Program-made: the position numbers and the translations under genes
The notes under the pieces: model-generated
The model's database searches: none
What the model saw: only the letters and a program-made list of their open reading frames with translations
Told to the model about the DNA's origin: nothing
Shown here: positions 14,166-23,950 of the stretch, one piece after another
Layout of the letters: each line of letters begins with the position of its first letter
How positions within the stretch are numbered: the first letter of the stretch is position 1
DNA from: Oscheius tipulae
Lineage: Eukaryota; Nematoda; Chromadorea; Rhabditida; Rhabditidae
DNA length: 64,000 nucleotides
Assembly: GCA_037178975.1 (NCBI GenBank)
Contig: JASJZH010000001.1
Location: forward strand, 7,486,501-7,550,500
Direction of reading: 5' to 3'

Positions 14166-14496
14166 TCACTGTAATCTCACAATCGTCTTCGTACCCTTTG
14201 GAGCCCTCTTCACTCTTTCCTCTGTCAATTTTACAGCTGGTTTTTGCTTTTCCAGTGCTGAAAACAGTTATTGGTGTAGAAATAAAATACCTTTCGGAGC
14301 AGGCTTGGCTCTGCCAAGTTTCGGAATCTCTGGAAACTCGTTTTCCTCATCACTGTTCGAGACTTTCAAGGCTGTTTCGAAGAAGAGCTAGAAGGCCGAT
14401 TCGTAAGATAAGGACCAAACTCACCTCTAAGACAAACTGTGCCTCGTTTCCGAACTCTCTGCTTTCTTTACTGGGAGACTTTTTGGGCGAGGGCAT
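14166..14496 (-). CDS. Small unrecognised basic/acidic protein, 86 residues
   Basis: Exons: 14496-14425, 14387-14291, 14257-14166, with agreeing phases. The product starts MPSPKKSPSKES, has a short predicted helix (EAQFVLELFFETALKV), an acidic patch (NSDEENEFPEIPK) and a basic tail (RVKRAPKGTKTIVRLQ). Lys/Ser/Pro-rich ends suggest a nuclear protein, but no family is recognised. The introns are 37 and 33 nt. It is the fourth gene of the minus-strand series leading to Trm6. Three consistent splice pairs in 330 bp make it likelier to be real than the 69-residue gene beside it. Confidence 0.55.
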
Positions 14497-14751
14497 GGTC
14501 GAACAGGAACAAATGACCGGCGTCCGTTAATCAATAGCTGCATTTGAATGCAGCTGCATGGTCAATCAGATAAGCTGGGCATTTCAACTGAGCCTTGGTG
14601 GGTTTGGAACTCTTTTCGTTTGTATACCACTGCTTTGTTGATAGGCGACAGATCTACTGGGGAATGCTCTCTCGTCTATTTTTGCTACATTCCTTTTTTC
14701 TGTATTCTTCCCATTTCTCTATGTTTATTTACCCTTATGACAACATCAGTT

Positions 14752-15251
14752 TTATCGATCTGCATCAGATACTGTAGCATCTCGGACATTGCTGTCCTTT
14801 CCGAAGCAAGCCTCCATCCAGAGCTCAATCTCCCTTCCATAGATCCATCCAGGAAGTTCCATGGCCGCAGAATTATGGTCGTCTTCTGGATGATACTTGG
14901 CGTAATTATAGACAGCACAGCAATTGGATTCTCTTTTCAGATAGCTCTGGAGGACATGACGACGTAATCCTTGGCTTCGACCATGCGAACAGGTCCTTCT
15001 TGCAGTAGTGTTTTGTTCCCTTTGGTGGCAAGATCGGACTCCAACGAGAGGCTCGAAGTGACGTAGCGGATTCAGTCCAGGCATCTGCATCATTTGCTGC
15101 AAGATTCCCGCCATCTGAAGAGGACTCAGAGAAACAGAAGGCTATGAGCAAACAGCGGTAAAACTACCAGAGGGTGGAGAGCAGGAAGTTGAGGCTTCTG
15201 CTCTGGAACAGAACATTCCGAGAGAATAGCCTGGAATCGCTCCAGAGTCAT
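14752..15251 (-). CDS. Unrecognised protein, about 148 residues
   Basis: Two exons: 15251-15168 (MTLERFQAILSECSVPEQ, then PQLPALHPL) and 15114-14752, joined by a 53-nt intron. The second exon is a single 121-codon frame containing MAGILQQMMQMPGLNPLRHF and, near the end, MELPGWIYGREIELWMEACF. No domain is recognised. The 5' end is uncertain: an in-frame ATG at 15332 would add 27 residues, and 15299-15257 could instead be an intron. Another frame of exon 2 is also open for about 40 codons, so splicing may differ from this model. The gene begins about 160 bp after the coiled-coil gene on the same strand. Confidence 0.4.
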
Positions 15252-15411
15252 CACTGAACTGAATATCGATTTCGGAAAAAGTAAATCGATGGGAAAAGAA
15301 AAAACAAGTGGCCCGAAGGATCTGTGTTCCATCTTTTTGTAGCCGCAGAGAGCATAACCATGGATGAAGAAAAGAAAAGCAGCTGAGGAGCCAGTAAAAC
15401 AAGTAAAAGTT

Positions 15412-16287
15412 TCATTTATTCACAGAGTATTTACGGACTTGAATAAGCTCCTCCTTCTCGCGTTTCTTACTCTCCTTGTTTCTCTCATTGACAATCCTCA
15501 TCCTCTCATCGGCGTCTCTTGTCTCCTTCTCCATCTTCCTCCCCATGTTCTTCAGCTCTCTGATTTGGAAGACAAACTCTTCGAAGAGCTGGGCCTTGAT
15601 CAGTCTTTCTTCCTTGTAGAGGAAATTGTTCTTCTCGGCAGTTTCAGACAAGAAGGACATCTGGGTGCGGAGCAGCGTGTGTTCCAGACTGTCGAGGATT
15701 GGGAAGTATTGCTGGAGAAAGAAGGATCTCGCCTGGAAGCATTGAACACAGTCCAGTCACTTCGAACTACAGTATACCACACTGAGAAGGGCGTCTTACC
15801 TGATCCTTCGCCTCCACAGCCTTAGCAAACATCTTCTCCTTGTCTCTCTTGTATCTCTGATGGATACAATTGGTCACTTGTCGTCTCAGAGCCCTCTCAT
15901 CCTTTGACAGAGACGACTGTCTCCCAGGTCTTTTCGACGCACTTTCTGGAGAGACCAGGTCGAAGGTCTCTTCAGACTCCTTGGGCCCATTGGCCATTCC
16001 AATCGGCTCTGAGACAACTGATATGGAGGCAGGAGTCAGTGGATCTGAGTCATCTTAAACAATAAAAGAAATTCATGTACATTGTGGATAGCCTCGATTC
16101 CATCCAGTCATCTGGTTCCATGACTGTTCCTGATAGTAGAAGTGACTTTTCTCCACTGTACTGTAGTCCGGATACTGTGGGTGATCCTAAGGCGAGAGAG
16201 TCAATAAAATAAGCGCTGACTTGCCTGGTTAGGATAAAACTGGGAGTTGAGTGTATTTGGGGCATAGTCTGCTTGTTGAGGCTCCAT
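15412..16287 (-). CDS. Coiled-coil protein of unknown function, 247 residues
   Basis: Exons: 16287-16225, 16186-16081, 16053-15800, 15732-15412. The N-terminal ~60 residues are Tyr/Gln/Pro-rich (QADYAPNTLNSQFYPNQ), like an activation-type low-complexity region. Then come a Ser/Glu linker and a basic stretch (LSKDERALRRQVTNCIHQRY). From about residue 140 there is a long charged helix (ELKNMGRKMEKETRDADERM), predicted as coiled coil. I cannot place it in a family; a nuclear role is inference from composition. Two introns are odd: the first is GC-AG (16187-16224, GCAAGT donor) and the second is only 27 nt (16054-16080). It heads the minus-strand series. Confidence 0.66.
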
Positions 16288-16603
16288 GTTGGAGGAGGTA
16301 TGAAAGCGCTTATCTTTGGAAAGCTGTTCCGATAGCCTTGTAGAAATACATAAACACACAGTCATAGCCCACTTTTTACGATCTTATGCAATCCTTCGGG
16401 CATCGAATTCTGTGAGCCTTGTACGTCCTTTTACGTTCTTTGCACAGAAATAACCATAGAGAACCCTTCGAACAAACACAATTCCTAAAATGGTTTTTTG
16501 TTGGCCGTTCCAAGACTGACTCTTCTCTGCCTCTGACTGTATTTTCTAACCCTCGCGATGTCTGATAAGGCATTGATCAGACGAGCCCAACTCTTTCCGA
16601 ACT

Positions 16604-18004
16604 ATGTACGGGCCTTATTCGCACCATCCCCCGGGCTATGCTCCTGGTCCACCATATCATGCAGACTACTATGAAATGAGACCTCCTCCTTCTTTTGGTT
16701 ATCCGCCACATCGTCATCCTTCGGTGAGTGGGCTGTTACAAATAAACATGTTTGGATACTGGGCAGTTCTTTAGGATTACTGTAAGTCAGGACGAGCACG
16801 TAGCAATTAAGAGAACATATATAGTTTGAAACAGCTAGTAATTACAAGTACTTTTTCTTTATAAAACTGCCGGGAATCATCTAGAGTTTCAGATACCAGT
16901 CGACGGTTTTATTGTACAAGGAACAAAAACAGACACATTTATAATAAGCCCCAATAGATAAATCGCTTCTCACTGTCAGTGCTAGTTTTGTAACTTGAAC
17001 TGTCCTGACTTGTCTTGTCAGCTCTAATCTAGGATAATACTTGACAGAAAGTATAAAAATATTGTCAAGTGGTATCCCAGATTAGAGTTGACTTGTGTTG
17101 CAGACAGATGCCTCTTGCAAATCTTGGATTGCTATCATACCTTCCAGTATGTTCAATTGGTTGACTGTTCCTCTTGGAACAATTTCCTAATGTCTCACTG
17201 TTATCAGTGACGTCAATTCCATTTTTCAGGGCTACTATGCTCCTCCTCCTCCTCCTCCGAACTATCCTCCCAATTTCTATCCTTCCTCTTCTTTTCCACT
17301 ACCCTTCGCGGACGACTTCTTCAACAATCCTCCACCCAGCCATGAATCGATGGTCAGTCTCTCGACTCGCATCAGTCCCATCAGCTCTCCCGATATCCTC
17401 TCAGAGATTCGGAGCGAGATCTCCTCACAGTATTCTGTCAATACAGGAGGTAAGGAACCCTCCTTACCTAGAAGACAGCGTATTTCAGTGACTTCCGCCT
17501 CGTCGAAGAGCAAGAAAGAGTCTATCGAAAGCGGTTACAGTGGAAGCAGGCTCTCGAAAAAGTCTGGGAGTATTCGAAAGAGATCCTGGTCGACCACACC
17601 GAAGCCTCTTCCGAAGAATCCTGTCGAGGCGGCCCGACTCGAACAAAGACGGTCCCGCAACAGAAAAGCTTCCAAGAAGGCCAGAGAACGTCTACTTCAG
17701 CGGGCTGAAAGAGGCGACCGGATTTTGACGGTGAGATCTTTCCCAAAATTGTTTTTATCATTTTTTCAGCTTTAAAAACGAGTTACGAACGAAATTTCAG
17801 GTATTGGGCGGGGTAAGTGGCAGTTTCACCAACATCTGTGCCGAATTCGAGAAGCTACGCATCGCCCACGTCGAGGAGCAGCTGAGGATGGCCGGCGTGG
17901 ATTCGAAAAAGCTCACAGCCGAGCTGAAAGAGGTTTTGGAGGCACTCGAGGCTGTCAGAGCCGAAATTGAAGACAACAATGCACAAAATGACCGAATTGA
18001 ATGA
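16604..18004 (+). CDS. bZIP-type transcription factor, 261 residues
   Basis: Exons: 16604-16723, 17230-17449, 17489-17730, 17801-18004. Residues 1-70 are Pro/Tyr-rich (PPGYAPGPPYHADYYEMRPP). A Ser-rich linker follows (LSTRISPISSPDILSEIRSE). The basic region RSRNRKASKKARERLLQR has the N-x-x-A-S-x-x-x-R spacing of bZIP DNA-contact helices. Downstream is a long helix (ELKEVLEALEAVRAEIEDNN) that could serve as a zipper, although the heptads are interrupted by about 25 residues and a Gly-rich loop (LGGVSG). It is probably a sequence-specific nuclear regulator; the subfamily is not assigned. It is divergent from the minus-strand series and convergent with PIP5K. Intron 1 (506 nt) contains a foldback repeat. 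Confidence 0.78.
17022..17088. repeat. Foldback (MITE-like) repeat in bZIP intron 1
   Basis: The left arm runs from CTCTAATCTAGGATAATACT through TTGACA. The right arm, read in reverse complement, is the same with about 3 mismatches in 24, around a short AT-rich centre. A related copy lies at 21037-21100. The size and structure suggest a small non-autonomous DNA transposon. Confidence 0.65.
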
Positions 18005-18416
18005 CTATAAACACTTTTATTATATCTCAATACAAATTGGAATGCTGCGAGGGGATACTTTGGATTAGGTGCAAAGTGAACGAACTTTCTCTACGACTAA
18101 TAGACTAGACAAACAGACATTAATAATTTCCTAAAAATTGTACGTTGTACTTACGACGATTCATTTGGCGAGATTAGGGGGGTAAGGATTACTTACAGAG
18201 AGCATTATGGCAAAAACATGCGCACAGACACACATAGAGATAAAGCAGGTGAAGTGAGAGACTTATTGCTGGAGAGTGTGGGTCACCGGGAGAGCTGTTG
18301 ACATGCAAGCGGACACAGAAGCGTGTTGATTAGGGCTCAAAGCCGAGTCTGAACGTGTGAATATGATACAAAGAGAGAAAGAGACAAGGAAATGGATAGG
18401 AACAGAAGAGAAGGGA
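18005..18416. other. Intergenic, between convergent bZIP and PIP5K genes
   Basis: These 412 bp separate the stop codons of two convergent genes and must hold both 3' UTRs and poly(A) sites. No ORF or repeat stands out. Confidence 0.5.
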
Positions 18417-21400
18417 TTACAATTGACCGGGTGCAGGACTCACTACTTGTTCTTGTTCGTCTTCTTGGAGAAGTTCTCCGCGTTCTTCTGGCTTCGAAGT
18501 GGCGAACAGGCGCTCCGTCTGGAAATGATTCTGTTATTTAGAGGCCATGCTGTATGAGCTCAATATAGGCCACATATGATTTAGTCACATTTTGGGTTCG
18601 TAAGTAAAGAAACGGACTGACTCACAAGGGAGCCTTCTCAGGTCAAGGTAGACTTTGGCTACCACTAAAGTGTCATTCGATAGCCCTTAGCATCAAGATT
18701 CCGGGGTATTATGCCGAATTTGCTTAGCGAGTCCCTAGGCCGAAATATAACGATTTTAAAAGCACGTATTATTTTGATTCCAAAGGACTGCTTCCCCTTT
18801 GTCAGTGCTCGCTTCCGTCGTTGTGTATCACAATAGGCACAACGTTTTTTAAGGACCCACCTTCTTTTTCTCCTTCTCGCTAGTAATTGTGTCCGCTCTG
18901 AATGTTCTCCGACCCGAGGTTCGTCCTGGATTCGCGTCACGAGCGGAAGGGGGTGCATCCTCCTCGCCGACGCTCTTGCGTAATCGACGTCGAGACGGCG
19001 ACGACTTCAGGGCTGAAACGGAGAAGGATTATAACTAAAGGAACAGAGGAGCAGACGACATTCATGCACCCGTTATCTGTTAATGTTTTTCATTAGATTC
19101 TACTCATTCTCTGGGTTGATTAGTGGGGGACAGGGTGGACAGATGCAATAGGCCGTGCGAAGAAAGACCAGGACAGTTCACCAAAAGAGGATAGTAATGC
19201 GGTTAACCGATAGATTGCTGTGAAGGACACACAGAGACAACAGAACGCATCATGCAAGCCCGAATATGAAACTGAGACGACATCTATGTAAACTTAAAAA
19301 GTTGAAGATACCGATATAAGAATGGACGAGCGTGCGGAATTTGCCATTTGCCTTGCGGTCTGCTGGAAAAAGAGAACGAAGGAAACGGACGGTCTTTTGT
19401 GGGCGAAATCTTACAAACTTCTTTTTTGATCATTTCCGAAGTGACAGACATAGAACTCGTTCCGAAAGATTCTCAGAAAGTGTGTAACATTCGTGTGTCT
19501 GAATACTCCCAACCATGCAGTCTCGCTCTTTCGTTCTACACCAATTTGCATGTCAAAACAAGTTTTGCCCCTAGACGAGATCATGTCACCTTTTGTCAGT
19601 TTCAATAGCAACTAAATGCAACTTTGAGATCGTTAAAGAGCACATGTTAGAGAGAGAGATGAGCAGCGGCTGAATGAAGCGACTCACCTTTGTGGAACAC
19701 TGACTTCTTGATGAAACTAAGAAAACGATCTGCATAAAAACTCGGATTGTGGACGGAAATAGAGTCCTAAATCGTGATTAAGATCGAGGAATACAAGCGA
19801 CAAACCCCGTCGTGAAGTATAGCCTTCCAAGTGTGCTCCATTTTTTTCAGTAGGCGGTAGTTCTGGAGGATATCGATAATACCTGGAGAACAATTAGTGC
19901 AAACATTAGAACAACGTACCTAGATAGAGAACGAGTCGGTCACCATTCGCATTTCTGGCCATAAGTCTGCCTGGATGAGGAGTATCTTCGTCAATACCTA
20001 GCGGCAGTTTGCGCTGAACATTGAAGCATTGGAAACAAGACAAATTGAACGAACCCTGCTAGTGTCTCGACTTGTTCCAGGCTCGTCAGTTCCGTCGTCG
20101 TCCTCACTCTCCACTTTGACAATCGTCTTGCCGCCCGACGCCATCTCCAGATTGTGAATGCCGATCAGCAGCGAATAATCCATGATTTTGAAGGATTCAA
20201 GGACAAGACAGTCGCGACCTATCGTCTTCATCAGCCAATCGAATGTTGGAGGATCTATGGACAGTCCTTCCTTGTGCAATTCAATGAAATCGAGATCTTT
20301 CAAAGTTGGGTGTGACTGAAAAGCAGTTTTGAAAGCAAACATGAGGGAAAATACTTTAGATCGTTCGGCTTTGGAGGCATATCTCTTGTATGTCGAGCCC
20401 TTGATGTCGTACTTCTCGTGCATCGTCACTGTTTGTGGCAGGAGATTGTTCATTACTAGCAGGCGAATGTTTTTGCCCAGACTCTGAGATCAAGCCATTG
20501 AAAAAATTATGTAATAGCTTACCTGGTAGCAAAAAAGACCGTAGAACTTTGGCAAGAATGTGTTCTTGTTTTGTTGGAGATTCTAAACTCTCCCAAATTA
20601 GTGAATACTAAAAAAACAAGTTACCATATAATACCCTGGAAGGAGTTTCTGCAAGAATTCGGCTTCTTTATGCTGGACAGTTTTTATTATGAATTGGTCA
20701 TCTGACGACACGTAGAAAATGCTCCCCGACGCTCCGGCATTTGATAGCTCGCGGAGAGGTTCCGTACATATTGAGCGCTAAACATTGAAATGTGATGGAA
20801 AATACAGAGAACTTACGAGAAAATCAGCTGGTTTTATGTTGAAGAGTTCTCGGAAATATCGAAATGCAATAGGAGCGTAGGTTTTGAATCGGAAATCCCC
20901 GAAAGAGTGTGAAGGCGTTACTGGCGTTCCTTGTCTGAACAAAATGTAAAGAAAAGGGCAATAAGGTACTTTGATGGTACACGGACGCAATTATCTTTAC
21001 AACTGCGAGAGGCGTCTGTACTTAACACATTCAACTTTAAACTGAGATAACACTTGACAGAAAAGACTACAAAAATTGTCAAATGTTATTTCAGATGAGA
21101 TGCGTTACAGACAGACATCAGATGCCAATTGCAAAGATACCACAGTCAAGAAAACTTCTCATACCCTGGGAATGTGACAGATTCAATCTTCTCGAAATCC
21201 TGGAGAAGCACATCTCTGTTTGGCGTTGACGCTAAACTACCGATGGAATTTGCGATTCCCAGCTGGATTGCGCCCATCAACGCATTGGTTGGCACTTTCT
21301 TGTAACTGACCTGTAATTACAAGGTAAGGAAACCAAAATAAAGGATCTCGTTACCTCTCCCTGTTCATCGATCCTTCTGTGTCCGAGCTTTTGCTTCTCT

Positions 21401-21471
21401 CCTCCAGCCGGTAACTCTCTTGCGGTTTCTTCCCCAGACGTCGGTTTGAACGTAACCACCGCCGACGCCAT
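18417..21471 (-). CDS. ppk-1: Type I phosphatidylinositol-4-phosphate 5-kinase
   Basis: This enzyme makes PI(4,5)P2 from PI4P at the plasma membrane. Exons: 21471-21355, 21310-21165, 20934-20817, 20777-20625, 20582-20523, 20483-20355, 20315-20055, 20013-19920, 19882-19806, 19766-19688, 19012-18861, 18518-18417, giving 495 residues. Markers are [72 protein letters not shown] and [16 protein letters not shown]. The activation segment ([20 protein letters not shown]) follows the type I rather than the type II pattern. The C-terminal tail is basic then acidic ([10 protein letters not shown], then LLQEDEQEQ). Phases agree at all eleven junctions. Introns 19013-19687 and 18519-18860 are long. It is divergent from ANP32. 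Confidence 0.96.
21037..21100. repeat. Foldback (MITE-like) repeat in PIP5K intron
   Basis: A left arm TTAAACTGAGATAACACTTG and a right arm ending in TTATTTCAGATGAGA form an imperfect inverted repeat around ACTACAAAAA. It shares the inner ACTTGACAG...TTGTCAA core with the 17022-17088 element. Both copies are followed by a similar ~40-bp flank (ACAGACAGA...ATGCC...TTGCAAA). Confidence 0.6.
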
Positions 21472-21664
21472 CTTATTGAGAATTTTAGATTTTCGTTTAT
21501 CCTGAAAGCACAAGATTGTTGCTGCTCCAAATAGTTTACTTCAGTCTACAAGTCACTTGGACTCATTTTCCGCCGAACAAAACAGAGAAGAATAAGGAAA
21601 AGAGGGTGAAGAATGCAGCGGTTTTTCGGAGGCCACCAATCGAACCGAAAGTGAGTCAATGAAT

Positions 21665-21838
21665 TCAACGGGTCTCGCCACGAATCATTCTGGGGGGCGG
21701 GAATGCCTTGATGCCTTTGGATTTATACTTCTGCCAAATTTGGATCAACTTGTTTCCTTCTTCTCTCTCGCAATGATTTAAATTGTTTATTTTTGTTCGT
21801 ACCATGAAAATACGATCAAAAAATTGTCTGACACTCAT
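21665..21838 (-). CDS. Possible small exon or gene, about 57 residues
   Basis: An open frame begins MSVRQFFDRIFMVRTKIN and ends AFPPPRMIRGETR. A TTTGCAG acceptor lies just upstream (near 21850), so this may be the last exon of a gene whose first exons lie toward 22050. It sits 194 bp before PIP5K on the same strand. The middle (LIQIWQKYKSKGIKAFPPP) looks protein-like, but I recognise no family. Confidence 0.3.
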   Translation of the reverse strand: MSVRQFFDRIFMVRTKINNLNHCEREEGNKLIQIWQKYKSKGIKAFPPPRMIRGETR

Positions 21839-22072
21839 AAATCCATCCTGCAAATCAACCGAATTATGCAGGAACGTTCTTCGAAGCTTTGTCCCAACGT
21901 TATGTTTGACCTTGTTTGGGAGCTGCTAATGTTTTGCCTTTTGCAAGTTTCTATTCTCCTTCTTCTCAAGTTTACTTGTTTAGAAGATGGATCATTTGAA
22001 GGCTTCTGTCATGAAAAAATCTCCATTTTCCATCTCTTTACACTATTTTTCTCATTATTAGCATCTTTCAGA

Positions 22073-22926
22073 ATGTCGCCTTCATCGGAATCGACTTCGA
22101 TGGAAGCTCGCTACGAGCAGGAGGTAAACGGCCGCGATCCATCCACAATAATCGATCTCATTCTGGACAACTGCAGCGCTTCGACCATCACTGGTCTTGG
22201 AGATGACCTTACCAATCTGCAGGTACTTGTTTTGCTATCTTTTCACTTGAAATTTTTTTTCAGTCTCTTAGCATTATCAACGCCGGTCTCGAAACGCTGG
22301 AAGGTCTTCCTAAGCTTCCGAATCTCGTCAAACTCGATCTGAGCAACAATCAGCTTTGTGAGGGACTGGAAGTCATCGTCTCCAACTGTCCGGAGCTTCT
22401 TCATCTCAATTTGTCTGGAAACAGCTTTGAGACAGTCGATGCCCTGAAGTGCTTGGCTGGAACTATGGTTGCCGAAATCGACATCTTCTCCAACCCTCTC
22501 AGCACAGAGGAAGCTCATCGGTTGGTTACTTTTTTTCCCTATCTTAACACTTTGACCATCTTTAGCTCAAAGCTGTTCGCTCTCTTGGACAATCTCCAAA
22601 TCCTGGACGGTTGCGATGTCAATGGTGACGAAATCGAGGACGAGCCCGATGAGAACTCTGTAGCTGGAGAAGATTCGGAGGACGACGCGATCACCGACGA
22701 GGAAGATCTCGGCTCGGATGAGGATGACGGCGAGGAAGGTCCCGGTCTCAGCTATCTGGACAAGAGCCAGTTCGTGAGTTTCTTTGGTCAAACTCTCTCT
22801 ATGCATCATTTTTAGAGCGATGATGATGAGGACGAAGACTTCGATCCTGAATCCAAAAAGGGTAAGAAGCGCGCTGCTGCTGGAGCTGATGGCGAAGATG
22901 AGCCTCCTTCCAAGAAGGATGCCTAA
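22073..22926 (+). CDS. ANP32-family acidic leucine-rich nuclear phosphoprotein
   Basis: ANP32 proteins act as histone chaperones, phosphatase inhibitors and transcription cofactors in the nucleus. Exons: 22073-22222, 22264-22520, 22566-22773, 22816-22926, giving 241 residues. Leucine-rich repeats occupy about residues 20-120 (LETLEGLPKLPNLVKLDLSN, GLEVIVSNCPELLHLNLSGN), followed by the ANP32 cap (EIDIFSNPLS, LLDNLQILDGCDVNGDEIED). A long Asp/Glu tail and a terminal Lys-rich signal (KKGKKRAAAG, ending PPSKKDA) complete it. The ATG lies 1 nt after a CTTTCAG acceptor, so trans-splicing directly to the start is plausible. It is followed by the MBD2/3 gene after 237 bp. Confidence 0.95.
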
Positions 22927-23163
22927 GTGAATCTCGTTTGTCGACGTATTGACACATATTTTTCTTCGTTCAAACTCCCTAACTATCGGTTGTTCGCGAA
23001 CTGAGGTCGGTCAGCAACCGGTTTTCATGGTCTCACATTTTTCCAATTTATTCATCTCTGTGAATGAACTCTCTCGGTTTGAATTGGTGTTTTGTTATAA
23101 AACGGGTTATGAAATCCCTGTAATATTCCTTGACTATATATATTTGGTCAGCGTATTGGTCAG

Positions 23164-23950
23164 ATGGGGCGTGCCCCCAAAGCTTGCGATGAGAGCAAGA
23201 AGCGGGTAGGTCGACCGACGAAGAGAAAGGAAGAACTACTGCAACGGACGGGGTTTGATGGAAATCCAGTGGCTCCGTGGTTGGTAGAAACCCTTAATTT
23301 TGATTTGAGACTGCTTCAGGCGTAAAACTGTTCCGCTAATTACGCAGGCAGTCACAACGACAACAACTGGCCGTAAGTCGGAGAGCAGGAAGAGTATGCC
23401 GGATTCGTCTGCCAAGAAAACGGGAGCAAATGCTCCTCCGAAGCCCTATCCAGTGAGAATAATGTGTGGAGCCGATCATTCGAATTTCTAGGTGTTCTGG
23501 GCCAAAGCTCTCGAAGGATTAAAGGCGTATTCGCCTCAGAATCCAGTTTACGACAGAATTGATCTCAAGAATGACACGTTCAACAGCGACTCGCTCCGGG
23601 CTGTTTCCGTTCTCAAGCCAGTTTGTTCTGTTCTGGACGACGAGGCCACAACAGCCACAGTCATCAACACTCTTCACAATCCGCAGCAGCCGGGGTGAGA
23701 AAAAAACCGAAATATCAGCAATCGAATGTAGGGTGTTCGGGCAGAACGAGATCAAGGAAGGACAACACAAAAAGGGATTTCTGTACAGCTGCGATGCAAA
23801 CCAGCCCTTCGTTTCTGTAAGTCAAGCAAGCTTTGAAGATAAAGAGGTGTTCAGAAAATCACAATAACTTCGGAAGACGTATCTGCCCAGGAGAAACGAG
23901 TCATCGATGCTCGCAAACGTCTCCAAGAAGCCATGAAGCATTTTGGCTAA
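23164..23950 (+). CDS. mbd-2: MBD2/3-like NuRD subunit lacking the methyl-CpG-binding domain
   Basis: In other animals MBD2/3 proteins recruit the NuRD remodelling/deacetylase complex. Exons: 23164-23205, 23348-23452, 23492-23694, 23732-23816, 23855-23950, giving 176 residues. The match to MBD2/3 is in the C-terminal half: VFWAKALEGLKAY, then ATTATVINTLHNPQQPG, SCDANQPFVSKITITSEDV and QEKRVIDARKRLQEAM. The last block is the helix that in vertebrates pairs with p66/GATAD2. The N-terminal ~49 residues are basic and Ser/Thr-rich (AVTTTTTGRKSESRKS) with no MBD fold, so DNA binding through mCpG is not expected. The ATG directly follows TTGGTCAG. Poly(A) signal AATAAA is near 23999. It is probably co-transcribed with ANP32 upstream. 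Confidence 0.9.

Noticed and set aside
14128-14530. Plus-strand frames of 87 and 129 codons
   Set aside because: They are antisense to the three-exon 86-residue minus-strand gene, whose splice sites are consistent.
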